Shown here piece by piece: positions 26,701 to 35,803 of a DNA stretch of 64,000 nucleotides. The stretch covers positions 2,356,001 through 2,420,000 of the forward strand of contig NZ_BCUT01000001.1 in NCBI RefSeq assembly GCF_001591365.1, written 5' to 3'. A model generated the notes under the pieces. That model was not told the DNA's origin. It saw only the letters and a program-made list of their open reading frames with translations, and did not search any database. How positions within the stretch are numbered: the first letter of the stretch is position 1; each line of letters begins with the position of its first letter. The translations under genes were made by a program, and so were the position numbers. The DNA is from Variovorax paradoxus NBRC 15149. Lineage in GTDB: Bacteria; Pseudomonadota; Gammaproteobacteria; Burkholderiales; Burkholderiaceae_C.

Positions 26701-27105
26701 ATGCCCCACGTCGTCATCCAGTACACCGCCAATCTCGAAGCCGAAGCCGACATGGGCGGCCTGTGCCGCTCGCTCGCCGCCGTCCTGGTCGCGCAGAAGG
26801 ACGGCGCGGGCCGCAAGCTCTTTCCCACCGGCGGCACACGGGTGCTGGCCTACCCGGCCGTGCATTACGCCGTGGCCGACGATGCGGACGACTACGCCTT
26901 CGTCTACATCAACGTGCGCATCGCGGCGGGCCGAAACGAGGAAGACAGGAAGAAGGCCGGCGACGCGCTGCTCGATGGCGCGAAGAAGCACTTCGCGCCC
27001 ATCTTCGACAAGCGCCACATCGGCATCACGCTGCAGATCGACGAAAGCCCCGGCCAGGTGTACGACGGCAAGCACAGCAACCTGCATCCACTCTTCAACA
27101 AGTAG
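26701..27105 (+). CDS. hpaF: 5-carboxymethyl-2-hydroxymuconate delta-isomerase
   Basis: 134-residue tautomerase-superfamily enzyme. The sequence begins Met-Pro; after removal of Met the free N-terminal proline is the catalytic base of this family. It moves a double bond in 5-carboxymethyl-2-hydroxymuconate before the HpaG decarboxylation. [12 protein letters not shown] and [14 protein letters not shown] with [13 protein letters not shown] match HpaF. It lies between hpaD and hpaH with gaps of 11 and 4 bp. Confidence 0.93.
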   Translation: MPHVVIQYTANLEAEADMGGLCRSLAAVLVAQKDGAGRKLFPTGGTRVLAYPAVHYAVADDADDYAFVYINVRIAAGRNEEDRKKAGDALLDGAKKHFAPIFDKRHIGITLQIDESPGQVYDGKHSNLHPLFNK

Positions 27106-27109
27106 CACC

Positions 27110-27913
27110 ATGCTCACCGCCGACACCATCGCCAGCCTCGCGGCCGAACTGCACGAAAGCGAAAAGTCGCGCGTTCAGGTCGAGCACTTCTCCAAGCGCT
27201 TTCCCGAAATGACCATCGAGGACGGCTACGCCATCTCGCGTGCATGGGTGAAGCAGAAGATCGCGGAAGGCCGCGTGCCGCGGGGCCACAAGATCGGCCT
27301 GACCTCGCGCGCCATGCAGCAGTCCAGCCAGATCGACGAGCCCGACTACGGCACCCTGCTCGACGACATGTTCTTCGAGCAGGGCGGCGACATTCCGTTC
27401 AAGCGCTTCATCGCGCCGCGCATCGAGGTGGAGCTGGCCTTCGTGCTCGGCAGGAAGCTGCAGGGCCCGAACGTCACGATCTTCGACGTGCTGGCCGCCA
27501 CCGACTATGTGGTGCCGGCCATCGAGATCATCGATGCGCGCATCGAGCAGTTCGACCGCCACACCAAGGCGCCGCGCAAGGTGTTCGACACCATTGCCGA
27601 CAACGCGGCCAACGCCGGCATCGTGATGGGCGGACGGCCGGTCAAGCCCGACGCGGTCGACCTGCGCTGGGTGAGCGCGCTGCTCTACAAGAACGGCGTG
27701 ATCGAAGAATCGGGCGTGGCCGCGGCCGTGCTCAACCACCCGGCCACGGGCGTGGCCTGGCTCGCGAACAAGCTCGCGCCGTGGGACGAATGCCTCGAAG
27801 CCGGCGAAGTGGTGCTCGGCGGCTCGTTCACGCGGCCGACCACCGCCCTGCCCGGCGACACCTTCCATGCCGACTACGGCCCTCTGGGCAGCATTGCCTT
27901 TCGTCTCATCTAA
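27110..27913 (+). CDS. hpaH: 2-oxo-hept-3-ene-1,7-dioate hydratase
   Basis: 267-residue member of the MhpD/4-oxalocrotonate decarboxylase group in the FAH superfamily. Metal binding is expected in [11 protein letters not shown] (E-x-E) and the active-site region [12 protein letters not shown] is clear. [12 protein letters not shown] and [27 protein letters not shown] are diagnostic. It hydrates 2-oxo-hept-3-ene-1,7-dioate to 4-hydroxy-2-oxoheptane-1,7-dioate, the substrate of HpaI. Confidence 0.93.
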   Translation: MLTADTIASLAAELHESEKSRVQVEHFSKRFPEMTIEDGYAISRAWVKQKIAEGRVPRGHKIGLTSRAMQQSSQIDEPDYGTLLDDMFFEQGGDIPFKRFIAPRIEVELAFVLGRKLQGPNVTIFDVLAATDYVVPAIEIIDARIEQFDRHTKAPRKVFDTIADNAANAGIVMGGRPVKPDAVDLRWVSALLYKNGVIEESGVAAAVLNHPATGVAWLANKLAPWDECLEAGEVVLGGSFTRPTTALPGDTFHADYGPLGSIAFRLI

Positions 27914-27923
27914 AAGACCCACC

Positions 27924-28745
27924 ATGCAAACACCTTTGAACACCTTCAAGCAGGCCATGCAGGCCGGCGAACAGAAGATCGGCCTCTGGGTCGGCATGGC
28001 CGACGGCTATGTGGCCGAGATCCTGGCCGGCACCGGCTTCGACTGGCTGCTGGTCGACGGCGAGCACGCGCCCAACGACGTGCGCTCGGTGCTCGCGCAG
28101 CTGCAGGGCATCTCGAGCGCCTGGTCGGCACAGCCTGAGCCCGAGCGCTCGCACCCCGTGGTGCGGGTTCCGGTGGGCGACGTCACGCTGCTCAAGCAGT
28201 TCCTGGACATCGGCGCGCAGACCATCCTGGTGCCGATGGTCGACACCGCCGAGCAGGCGGCGCGCATGGTGCAGGGCATGCGCTATCCGCCCGAAGGCAT
28301 CCGCGGCATGGGCAGCGCCCTGGCGCGCGCTTCGCGCTGGCAGGCCTATCCGCGCTACCTGCACGAGGCCAACGCCCAAACCTGCCTCTTGGTGCAGGCC
28401 GAAACGGTGGAGGCGATGAAGAACCTCGACGCCATCGCGGCCACGCCGGGCGTGGACGGCGTGTTCATCGGGCCGGCCGACCTGTCGGCCTCGATGGGTT
28501 TTGTCGGCCAGCCCAACCATCCCGAGGTGCAGGCCATGATCGCCGACGCCATTGCGCGCATCCGCAAGGCCGGCAAGGCGCCGGGCATTCTCTCGACCAC
28601 CGAGGAGCAGGCGCGCAAGTGGCTGGCCGCCGGCGCGCAGTTCGTGGCGGTAGGCGTGGACACCATCCTGCTCACGGCGGCGGCAAGGCAGCTGTCGTCC
28701 CGCTACAAGAGCGCCGCGAGCGCGGTGACGCCCAGCGGCTACTGA
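27924..28745 (+). CDS. hpaI: 4-hydroxy-2-oxoheptane-1,7-dioate aldolase
   Basis: 273-residue class II, divalent-metal pyruvate aldolase of the HpcH/HpaI family. It cleaves 4-hydroxy-2-oxoheptane-1,7-dioate to pyruvate and succinate semialdehyde, the last step of the pathway. Landmarks: [33 protein letters not shown], the RVP region, [15 protein letters not shown] (metal-ligand Glu), and [15 protein letters not shown] (metal-ligand Asp). It closes the hpa set; the next gene starts 38 bp later on the same strand. Confidence 0.94.
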   Translation: MQTPLNTFKQAMQAGEQKIGLWVGMADGYVAEILAGTGFDWLLVDGEHAPNDVRSVLAQLQGISSAWSAQPEPERSHPVVRVPVGDVTLLKQFLDIGAQTILVPMVDTAEQAARMVQGMRYPPEGIRGMGSALARASRWQAYPRYLHEANAQTCLLVQAETVEAMKNLDAIAATPGVDGVFIGPADLSASMGFVGQPNHPEVQAMIADAIARIRKAGKAPGILSTTEEQARKWLAAGAQFVAVGVDTILLTAAARQLSSRYKSAASAVTPSGY

Positions 28746-28783
28746 ACGATTCATTCCATCTCTTTCGCACCGGAGCACCTGTC

Positions 28784-29257
28784 ATGCAACGCGCCACTCT
28801 TGCGGCCCTTTCGGCGGCCGCCACGCTGTTCCTCGCCGCCTGCGCCCCCATGGGCACCGGCAAGCCGCAAGCCGCCACCGCCCAGCAGGAGGCCAACCGC
28901 CAGGCGGTCCTGGCCTTCTACGAAAAAGGCCTGAACCAGAAGGACGCCGACGCGGCCCTGCAGTACGTGGGCAACCGCTACGTGCAGCACAACCCCACGG
29001 CGGCCGACGGGCCCGAGGGCTTCCGCAAGTTCATCGCGTTCCTGCGCGAGAAATTTCCGAAGTCGCACAGCGACATCAAGCGCAGTTTTGTCGATGGCGA
29101 CTTTGTGATCCTGCACGTCAACGCGGTGCGCGAGCCGGGCACGCGCGGCAGCGCCATCGTCGACATCTTCAAGCTGGAGAACGGAAAGATCGTCGAGCAC
29201 TGGGATGTGGTGCAGCCCGTGCCCGAGACCGCCGCCAACAGCAACGGCATGTTCTGA
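28784..29257 (+). CDS. SnoaL/NTF2-like lipoprotein
   Basis: 157 residues. N-terminal lipoprotein signal with lipobox LAAC (Cys20). The mature part is a small alpha+beta barrel of the SnoaL/NTF2 type: AVLAFYEKGLNQKDADAALQYV, YVQHNPTAADGPEG, and DIFKLENGKIVEHWDVVQPVPE, the last being the most characteristic. Such proteins may be small-molecule-binding or hydrolase-like; the substrate is unknown. It sits between hpaI and an IlvD/Edd dehydratase gene with gaps of 38 and 42 bp, so co-transcription is likely, but a pathway role is unproven. Confidence 0.8.
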   Translation: MQRATLAALSAAATLFLAACAPMGTGKPQAATAQQEANRQAVLAFYEKGLNQKDADAALQYVGNRYVQHNPTAADGPEGFRKFIAFLREKFPKSHSDIKRSFVDGDFVILHVNAVREPGTRGSAIVDIFKLENGKIVEHWDVVQPVPETAANSNGMF

Positions 29258-29299
29258 CCCTTCTGCAATCCAGACAGCCAGCCAGCCGATGCCCGCCCG

Positions 29300-31036
29300 A
29301 TGACCACTCCCACCGATCCGAACAGCAAGCGCTTTCGCTCCGCCACCATCCGCGAGGGCACGATCCGCGCCACCACGCGCAGCTTCCTGCATGCGCTCGG
29401 CCAGGACGACGAGGACATCGCGCGCCCGCACATCGGCGTGTTCCACACCGGCGGCGAGATGAGCCCGTGCAACCTCAACCTGCGCGAGCAGGCGCAGCAT
29501 GCCAAGATCGGCATCTACGCGGGCGGCGGCACGCCGCACGAATGCCCGGTGGTGTCGGTGAGCGACGGGCTCACCATGGCGCATTCGGGCATGCGCTTCT
29601 CGCTGATCTCGCGCGAGCTGATCGCCGACAGCGTGGAGGCCTCGACGCGCGGCCACCAGTGGGACGGCATCTTCGCCATCGGCGCCTGCGACAAGAACCT
29701 GCCGGGCCTGATGATGGGCATGGTGCGCTGCAACGTGCCGAGCGTGTTCGTGCATGGCGGCTCGGCTTTGCCCGGGCAGATGCCGGGCCCCGATGGCCGC
29801 GACCTCAACGTGGTCGACACCTACGAGACCATCGGCAAGGTGCTGGCCGGCACCGCCACGCACGACGAGCTCGACGCCATGAGCCGCGCCTGCCTGCCCA
29901 CCGCGGGCGCCTGCGCGGGCCAGTTCACGGCCAACACCATGGGCATGGTGTCGGAGGCGCTGGGCCTGGCGCCCATGGGCTCGAGCATGGTGCCGGCGGT
30001 GTTCAGCGAACGCGCGCCGCTGATGCGCCGCGCCGCGAAGAACCTCATGAAGGCGGTGATGGGCGACAGCCCCCTGCCGCGCGACATCGTCACGCGCAAG
30101 GCGCTCGAGAACGCCTGCGCCGTGGTCTCGGCCACCGGCGGCTCGACCAACGCCGCGCTGCACCTGCCGGCCATCGCGCACGAGGCCGGCATCAAGTTCC
30201 ACCTGGACGACGTGGCCGAGGTCTTTGCGCGCACGCCGCTCATCGCCGACCTGCGCCCGGGCGGGCAGTACCTGGCGCGCGACGTGTTCTACATCGGCGG
30301 CGCGGGCGTCATCCTGCGCACGCTGATGGAGCAGGGCTTCGTGCACGGCGATGCACTCAGCTTCACCGGCCGCACGCTGGCCGAGGAACTGGCCGATGCC
30401 GCGGCGCCCGACGGCCGCGTGGTGCGCGCGCCCGGCAACCCGATCACGCGCGACGGCGGGCTGGCCGTGCTCAAGGGCAACCTCTGCCCTGACGGCGCGC
30501 TGCTCAAGACCGCGGGCCTCCAGACGCTGGTGCACCGCGGCCCGGCGCGCGTCTTCGATTCGGAGGAACAAGCGCAGGCCGCCGTGCAGAACCGCCGCTA
30601 CGAAGCCGGCGACGTGATCGTGATCCGCAACGAGGGCCCCAAGGGCAGCCCCGGCATGCGCGAGATGCTGGGCATCACCGCCCTGCTCTACGGCCAGGGC
30701 ATGGGCGACAAGGTGGCGCTGCTGACCGACGGGCGCTTCTCGGGCGCCACGCGCGGCCTGTGCATCGGCTATGCGGGGCCCGAAGCGGCCGACGGCGGGC
30801 CGATTGCGGCGCTGCAGGACGGCGACATGGTGGCCATCGACGCGCGGCCCGGGGCGCGCACCATTTCGGTGGAACTGGCAGCGGAAGAAATCGCGCTGCG
30901 GCTGTCCAGACGTCAGGTAAACGCGGGGGTGGCGCACCGCGGCTTGCTGGAAAAATACGCGCTCACCGTGCGCCCCGCCCACCAGGGCGCCGTGACCCAT
31001 TCGGGCGCAGTCACCTGGCAGCGCGACGAGTCGTGA
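29300..31036 (+). CDS. IlvD/Edd-family dehydratase
   Basis: 578-residue Fe-S dehydratase. Cluster cysteines are expected in [20 protein letters not shown] and [15 protein letters not shown]. The C-terminal swivel domain shows [12 protein letters not shown] and [18 protein letters not shown]. This family dehydrates either dihydroxy acids in valine/isoleucine synthesis (IlvD) or sugar acids. The context (Bug binding protein, class II aldolase, PanE-like reductase directly downstream) favours a catabolic sugar-acid or hydroxy-acid role over branched-chain biosynthesis, so I leave the gene symbol empty. Confidence 0.88.
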   Translation: MTTPTDPNSKRFRSATIREGTIRATTRSFLHALGQDDEDIARPHIGVFHTGGEMSPCNLNLREQAQHAKIGIYAGGGTPHECPVVSVSDGLTMAHSGMRFSLISRELIADSVEASTRGHQWDGIFAIGACDKNLPGLMMGMVRCNVPSVFVHGGSALPGQMPGPDGRDLNVVDTYETIGKVLAGTATHDELDAMSRACLPTAGACAGQFTANTMGMVSEALGLAPMGSSMVPAVFSERAPLMRRAAKNLMKAVMGDSPLPRDIVTRKALENACAVVSATGGSTNAALHLPAIAHEAGIKFHLDDVAEVFARTPLIADLRPGGQYLARDVFYIGGAGVILRTLMEQGFVHGDALSFTGRTLAEELADAAAPDGRVVRAPGNPITRDGGLAVLKGNLCPDGALLKTAGLQTLVHRGPARVFDSEEQAQAAVQNRRYEAGDVIVIRNEGPKGSPGMREMLGITALLYGQGMGDKVALLTDGRFSGATRGLCIGYAGPEAADGGPIAALQDGDMVAIDARPGARTISVELAAEEIALRLSRRQVNAGVAHRGLLEKYALTVRPAHQGAVTHSGAVTWQRDES

Positions 31037-31067
31037 AACGCAACCAACAACACCCCGGAGACAGACC

Positions 31068-32057
31068 ATGACCTTCACCCGCCGCCAGCTGCTGCAGACC
31101 ACCGGCGCCTCGGCGCTGCTTGCCAGCCTGGGCCAGCGCGCCTTCGCGCAGGCCTCGCTCGAAACCGCCACCATCGTCACCGGCTTTGCGGCCGGAGGCA
31201 CCTCGGACACCACCTGCCGGCGCCTCGCGCAGAAGCTCAGCCCCGAGTACGCCAAGGCCGCCGTGGTCGAAAACCGCACCGGCGCGGGCGGCCAGATCGC
31301 CGTGAGCTACGTGAAGGGCCGGCCCGCCGACGGCGCCACCATCCTGCAGACGCCCACCTCCATCCTCACGATCTACCCGCACATCTACAAGAAGCTGCCG
31401 TACGACCCGATGGTGGACCTCACGCCCGTGAGCATCGCCTGCATCTTCGACTTCGGCTTTGCGGTCGGCCCCGCGGTGCCCGCCAGCGTGAAGACGGTGC
31501 CCGAGTTCCTGGCCTGGGCCAAGGCCAACCCGGCCGGCGCCAACTTCGGCTCGCCGGCCGCGGGCTCCACGCCGCACTTCATCGGCGCGCTCTTGGGCAA
31601 GAAGGGCGGCGTCGAGCTCAAGCATGCCGCCTACCGCGGCACGCAGCCGGCCATGCTGGACCTGCTGGGCAGCAACATCTCGGCCGTCTCGGGGCCGATC
31701 GGCGACATCACGCAGCACCTGGCCTCGGGCAAGGTGCGCATCCTGGGCGTCTCGGGCGCCAAGCGCAGCCGCTTCGCGCCCGACGTGCCGACCTTCGGCG
31801 AGCAGGGCATCAAGGACATGGCGCACAGCGAATGGTTCGCCTTCTTCCTGCCGGCCAAGGCTTCGCCGGAACTGGTCGCGAAGCTGAACACTGCAATGAA
31901 GAACGCGCTGGCGCAAAAGGACGTGATCGACGGGCTCGGCACCTTCGGCCTGGAGGCGATGTCTTCCACGCCCGGCGAGCTGACCGAGCTGCTGAAGAAA
32001 GACACCGCCAAGTGGGCGCCGATCGTCAAGGAAGTCGGCTTCACCGCGGAGGGGTAA
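31068..32057 (+). CDS. Bug-type (TctC) solute-binding protein
   Basis: 329 residues. N-terminal FTRRQLLQTTGASALLASLGQRAFAQ contains a twin-arginine motif, so Tat export is likely, ending in an Ala-rich cleavage site. The mature protein is of the tripartite tricarboxylate receptor/Bug family: VTGFAAGGTSDTTCR, AAVVENRTGAGGQIAVSYVK, NFGSPAAGSTPHFIGALL and GDITQHLASGKVRILGVSGAKRS are characteristic. Bug proteins are very numerous in Comamonadaceae and bind carboxylates or amino-acid-like solutes; ligand unknown. No TctA/TctB membrane partners are adjacent. Confidence 0.92.
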   Translation: MTFTRRQLLQTTGASALLASLGQRAFAQASLETATIVTGFAAGGTSDTTCRRLAQKLSPEYAKAAVVENRTGAGGQIAVSYVKGRPADGATILQTPTSILTIYPHIYKKLPYDPMVDLTPVSIACIFDFGFAVGPAVPASVKTVPEFLAWAKANPAGANFGSPAAGSTPHFIGALLGKKGGVELKHAAYRGTQPAMLDLLGSNISAVSGPIGDITQHLASGKVRILGVSGAKRSRFAPDVPTFGEQGIKDMAHSEWFAFFLPAKASPELVAKLNTAMKNALAQKDVIDGLGTFGLEAMSSTPGELTELLKKDTAKWAPIVKEVGFTAEG

Positions 32058-32077
32058 ACCTGCATGAAGGAACTGCA

Positions 32078-32875
32078 ATGAACACAACACTCGCCACCCG
32101 CGTGCCGCCATCGGCTCCGGTCCATCCCTCGATCCATCCGGACGAACGCGCCGCGCGCGAGCAGCTTGCGGCCTGCTACCGCGTGTTTGCGATGCTGGGC
32201 TGGACCGAGATGATCTACAACCACATCACGGTGCGGCTGCCCGACAGCGTGACGGGCGGGGAGAAGCAGTTCCTCATCAACCCCTTCGGCCTGCACTACA
32301 GCGAAGTGACGGCCAGCAACCTGGTGAAGATCGACCTGCAGGGCAAGGTGCTCGACGGCTCGGCCTGGCCGGTGAATCCGGCCGGCTTCACGGTGCACGC
32401 CGCCATCCACGACGGCCTGCCCGGCGCGCACTGCGTGATGCACACGCACACCACGGCCGGCGTGGCCGTGGCCTGCCTGCAGGGCGGCCTGCAGCAGACC
32501 AATTTCTATACCGCGCAGTTGCACGGCATGGTGGCCTACCACGACTTCGAGGGCATCACCATCCATGCCGACGAGGGCCCGCGCCTGCTCAGGAGCATCG
32601 GCGACCGCAACGCCGTGATCCTGCGCAACCACGGCCTGCTGGCCTGGGGGCAGACGCTGCCGCAGACCTTCGCCATCCTCTGGACGCTGCAGCGCGCCTG
32701 CGAGATCCAGATGGCCACCTTCTCGATGGGGGCGGCCATTCCCGTGAGCGAGGAGATCGCGCAGCGCTGCACGCGCGACGCGCTGCAGTTCAGCCCCGAG
32801 CATGGCGCGGGGCAGGACGTGTTCGATGCGCTGGTGCGCCAGGTCGACCGCATCGACGCCAGCTACAAGAACTGA
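32078..32875 (+). CDS. class II aldolase/adducin-family protein
   Basis: 265-residue zinc-dependent aldolase-fold protein. Zn-ligand histidines are visible in CVMHTHTTAGVAVAC and in AVILRNHGLLAWG; the N-terminal MLGWTEMIYNHITVRLP and FLINPFGLHYSEVTASNLVKID are standard for the family. Members act as fuculose-1-phosphate-like aldolases, decarboxylases or epimerases; which one cannot be read here. Preceded by the Bug gene (20 bp) and followed by the reductase gene after 1 bp, so the three are almost certainly one transcript. Confidence 0.88.
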   Translation: MNTTLATRVPPSAPVHPSIHPDERAAREQLAACYRVFAMLGWTEMIYNHITVRLPDSVTGGEKQFLINPFGLHYSEVTASNLVKIDLQGKVLDGSAWPVNPAGFTVHAAIHDGLPGAHCVMHTHTTAGVAVACLQGGLQQTNFYTAQLHGMVAYHDFEGITIHADEGPRLLRSIGDRNAVILRNHGLLAWGQTLPQTFAILWTLQRACEIQMATFSMGAAIPVSEEIAQRCTRDALQFSPEHGAGQDVFDALVRQVDRIDASYKN

Positions 32876-32876
32876 C

Positions 32877-33854
32877 ATGAAGATCTGCATCTACGGCGCC
32901 GGCGCGATCGGCGGATGGATCGGCGCCAGCCTGGCGCAGGCCGGCGAGCGGCTCAACGTGGTGGCGCGCGGCACCACGCTCGAAGCGCTGCGGCAGGACG
33001 GCCTTTCGCTGATGCGCGGCGACGTGCGCACGCGCGTGCCCATCAACGCGGTGGCCCACCCCGAAGCGCTCGGCACGCAGGACCTGGTGGTCATCGCCGT
33101 GAAGGCGCCCGCGCTGGCCGGCGTGGCCGAACGCATCGGGCCGCTGATCGGTCCCGACACGCTGGTGCTGGTGGCCATGAACGGCGTGCCGTGGTGGTTC
33201 CTCGAAGGCGGCTTCGGCGGCGCCATCACCGGCCATCGCCTGGCGGCCGTGGATCCGGACGGCGCGATTGCAAGGGCCATTCCCTCGCGCAACGTGATCG
33301 GCTGCGTTGTGCACGCGAGCTGCTCGCTCGATGCGCCGGGCGTGGTGCGGCACCACTTCGGCAACGGGCTGATCGTGGGCGAGCCTTCGGGCGAAGCCAC
33401 GCCGCGCGCGCAGAAGCTGGTCGCGCTGCTGCAGCGCGCGGGCCTGGACGCCACGCTGTCGCCGCAGATCCAGAAGGATGTGTGGTTCAAGCTCTGGGGC
33501 AACATGACCGTGAACCCGATCAGCGCGCTCACGGGCGTCACCACCGACCTGATCATGGGCGACGACTACGTGCGCGGCTTCATCTCGGCCGTGATGCTCG
33601 AAGCCAAGGAGATCGGACACCGCATCGGCATCGAGATCACCCAGAGCCCCGAAGACCGGCACGCGGTGACGATGAAGCTCGGCGCGTTCAAGACCTCGAT
33701 GCTGCAGGACGTGGAAGCCGGACGCTCCGTGGAACTCGATGCGCTGGTGACCGTGGTGCGGGAGCTCGGCGAGCTGACGGCAGTGGCCACGCCGTTCACC
33801 GACGCGCTGCTGGGGCTGGCGCGGCTGAAGATGCGCAAGCTCGGGTTGTACTGA
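32877..33854 (+). CDS. 2-dehydropantoate 2-reductase-family (PanE-like) protein
   Basis: 325 residues. N-terminal dinucleotide-binding motif GAGAIGGWIG (residues ~7-16), then VVARGTTLEALRQDGL, IAVKAPALAGVAERI and the catalytic lysine region IQKDVWFKLWGNMTVNPISALTG, all typical of the PanE/ApbA family. True PanE reduces 2-dehydropantoate with NADPH in pantothenate synthesis. Its place right behind a class II aldolase in a catabolic-looking operon suggests reduction of another 2-oxo acid. It ends at a convergent hairpin with the next, minus-strand gene. Confidence 0.88.
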   Translation: MKICIYGAGAIGGWIGASLAQAGERLNVVARGTTLEALRQDGLSLMRGDVRTRVPINAVAHPEALGTQDLVVIAVKAPALAGVAERIGPLIGPDTLVLVAMNGVPWWFLEGGFGGAITGHRLAAVDPDGAIARAIPSRNVIGCVVHASCSLDAPGVVRHHFGNGLIVGEPSGEATPRAQKLVALLQRAGLDATLSPQIQKDVWFKLWGNMTVNPISALTGVTTDLIMGDDYVRGFISAVMLEAKEIGHRIGIEITQSPEDRHAVTMKLGAFKTSMLQDVEAGRSVELDALVTVVRELGELTAVATPFTDALLGLARLKMRKLGLY

Positions 33855-33871
33855 GCCCGAGCCCCGGGCTC
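33853..33871. terminator. hairpin between convergent genes
   Basis: GAGCCC, a 7-nt loop, GGGCTC, located across the stop of the PanE-like gene and the stop of the minus-strand unknown gene. No T tract follows on either strand, so termination is possible but not secure. Confidence 0.35.
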
Positions 33872-34688
33872 ACCACCGCTTCTCGGGCGTGGCTGCCAGC
33901 GTCTCGGTGCAGCTGGTCACGGCCTTCGCGCGCTCCTCGCGCAGCCGCTGCCAGTTGTCCGCCTTCCATTGCGTCCACGCCACGGGCTCCGACTGATAGA
34001 GGCACGCGAACGGTGGGCGCATGAAGCCCGCGCGGCCGAGCTCGGCGCCGAATTTCAGGCGGAACAATTCGTCCGAGCCCGTCAGGTTTTCGTAGACCAG
34101 ATGCCAAGGCCCCGAGTTCAGGGGCGTGTCGGCTTCTTTCTGGACCTTTCGCGCTTCTTCGATTTCCTCGGGCGTCGAGCCATCCGTCAGGGCTGTTGCA
34201 TACGCCGCTTCGGCGCGCTTGCGATAGATGTCGGTCGCGACCTTGCTCAAGGCATCGTTCAGCTCGGTGATGGCCGGGTTGACGGCCAAGGGGTCATCCT
34301 TCAGCTCTTCCAACGTCACGCCGCCCAGGTCGTCCTTCGAAAAACCCTGTGCGCCGATGGAGAGCCCGCCCGCGATCAAGGTCGTTACCACGTTCAGCGC
34401 GACCTGCCCCGCGATGCGATTCCCCGTGTCTTCGCGCCGGACCACGCGAAGCCGTTCGATGCCGGGCTTGTAGACGCCGCGAGTGAAACGCAGCCGAGTT
34501 TGCGGGGCCGCAGCCTCCTGTGCACCCAGAGCGACCGGTGACGGCGGCGGGGTGGCTGGGGCGTCGGCAGCGCTCGTCGCGAACGGGGTTGTCGATGCCT
34601 CCGGCTCGACGGCATGCGCCGAAAAACCGCCGATGGCCAGCGCAATGCCGCAGGCGAAAGCGGCGGGTGGTCGTTTCTTCAAGTTCAT
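33870..34688 (-). CDS. exported protein of unknown function
   Basis: 272 residues. A signal peptide covers about residues 1-26 (KKRPPAAFACGIALAIGGFSAHA). A ~35-residue Ala/Pro/Thr-rich linker follows. The remainder has a hydrophobic stretch (GQVALNVVTTLIAGGLSIG, about 95-115) that may be a membrane or amphipathic segment, and a C-terminal part with LNSGPWHLVYENLTGSDELFRLKFGAELGR. I do not recognise the family. Codon use is a little less G/C-biased than in the flanking genes. Likely periplasmic or membrane-associated. Confidence 0.65.
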   Translation of the reverse strand: MNLKKRPPAAFACGIALAIGGFSAHAVEPEASTTPFATSAADAPATPPPSPVALGAQEAAAPQTRLRFTRGVYKPGIERLRVVRREDTGNRIAGQVALNVVTTLIAGGLSIGAQGFSKDDLGGVTLEELKDDPLAVNPAITELNDALSKVATDIYRKRAEAAYATALTDGSTPEEIEEARKVQKEADTPLNSGPWHLVYENLTGSDELFRLKFGAELGRAGFMRPPFACLYQSEPVAWTQWKADNWQRLREERAKAVTSCTETLAATPEKRW

Positions 34689-34752
34689 GTGAACAGTTCT
34701 TCCTCCAGCCCGGATTGTCCTTGGCCGGAGAGGGCCGTTCGACCGCTTCGCG

Positions 34753-35709
34753 CTACAAATTCACGGAATGCGCACGCGGCGCGGTGGACTGCGGCATCGT
34801 CACCCACCAAGCCGCCATCACGATCAGCAATCCACCGGCCCAGCCCCAGGCCCCGACCGTCTCCCCGAACCCGTACACCGCGATCAAGGCCCCGAACACC
34901 GGCTCGCTTCCCATCAGCAGCGACACCCGGCTCGGACTCGAATGCGAAGCCGCATGGTTCTGCGCGAAGAACGCGAAAACCGTACACAGGAGCACGAGGT
35001 ACGCCATGCCCCACCAGAAGGAGGCCGTGGCGGGCGGCATGTGCCATGCGCCCTTCGACGCGACGAGCGACAGCGCCATCGCGCCGAGCGCCATCATGCC
35101 CGACTGCACGGCGGTCAGCGTCAGCGCCGGCATCGAATGGCGGCCAGCGAACCGCCGCGTCATGCACACCATCACGGCGCGCAGGAAGGCCGCAATCACC
35201 ATCAGGCCATCGCCCCATCCCACCGAGATGCTGGCGGGCGAAGTGGCCGACAGCATCGCGGCGCCCACCGCCGACAGGCCCGCCGCCCAGAACATGCGCG
35301 GCTCCGGCCGCCGCCCGAGCAGCCACCATTCGACAAAGGGCGTGAGCGCCACGCACAGGCTGATCAGGAATGCGGCGTTGCTCGCCGCAGTGAGCGACAC
35401 ACCGAAGGTCTCGCAGACGAAGATCGCCAGCAGGTTGGCGCCGAGCAGGCCGCCCACCGCGAGGCCTTGCCGCCATTGCGCATCGAACAGCGGCCTGAGC
35501 GCCGGCAGCAGCACGACGAATGTCAGCCCGAAGCGCAGCGCAATGAACTCCAGCACGGGCAGCTGCTGCGTGGCCTGCTTGGCCACCGCGTAGCTGCCGC
35601 CCCACACCGCCGCCACAGCCAGCAGCATGACCTCGGCGGCGCCGACGCCGGCCCACCTCCTCTCGCCCCATGCACCGGAGGCGGTGCCGAGCACCTGCTT
35701 TGAATCCAT
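34753..35709 (-). CDS. EamA/DMT-family exporter
   Basis: 318-residue inner-membrane protein with about ten transmembrane helices and the two EamA halves of the drug/metabolite transporter superfamily (AAVWGGSYAVAKQATQ in the first; SRVSLLMGSEPVFGALIAVYGFGE in the second). Start: ATG at 35709, which follows a stretch that does not code in this frame; the open frame extends far upstream only by chance. Divergent from a LysR-type gene across 94 bp, the usual layout for a regulator and its exporter. Substrate unknown. Confidence 0.88.
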   Translation of the reverse strand: MDSKQVLGTASGAWGERRWAGVGAAEVMLLAVAAVWGGSYAVAKQATQQLPVLEFIALRFGLTFVVLLPALRPLFDAQWRQGLAVGGLLGANLLAIFVCETFGVSLTAASNAAFLISLCVALTPFVEWWLLGRRPEPRMFWAAGLSAVGAAMLSATSPASISVGWGDGLMVIAAFLRAVMVCMTRRFAGRHSMPALTLTAVQSGMMALGAMALSLVASKGAWHMPPATASFWWGMAYLVLLCTVFAFFAQNHAASHSSPSRVSLLMGSEPVFGALIAVYGFGETVGAWGWAGGLLIVMAAWWVTMPQSTAPRAHSVNL

Positions 35710-35803
35710 ACTGTCAGCCCACCGTCCTGAACAACAAAGCAAAGAATTGTTCCGGGCATCACACGGGCCGAACAGCCGTCGGCCGGAACAGGACCCTTGC
35801 GCC

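Noticed and set aside
29300..31036. Naming the dehydratase ilvD
   Set aside because: Family members also act on sugar acids, and the operon context is catabolic; sequence motifs alone do not decide.
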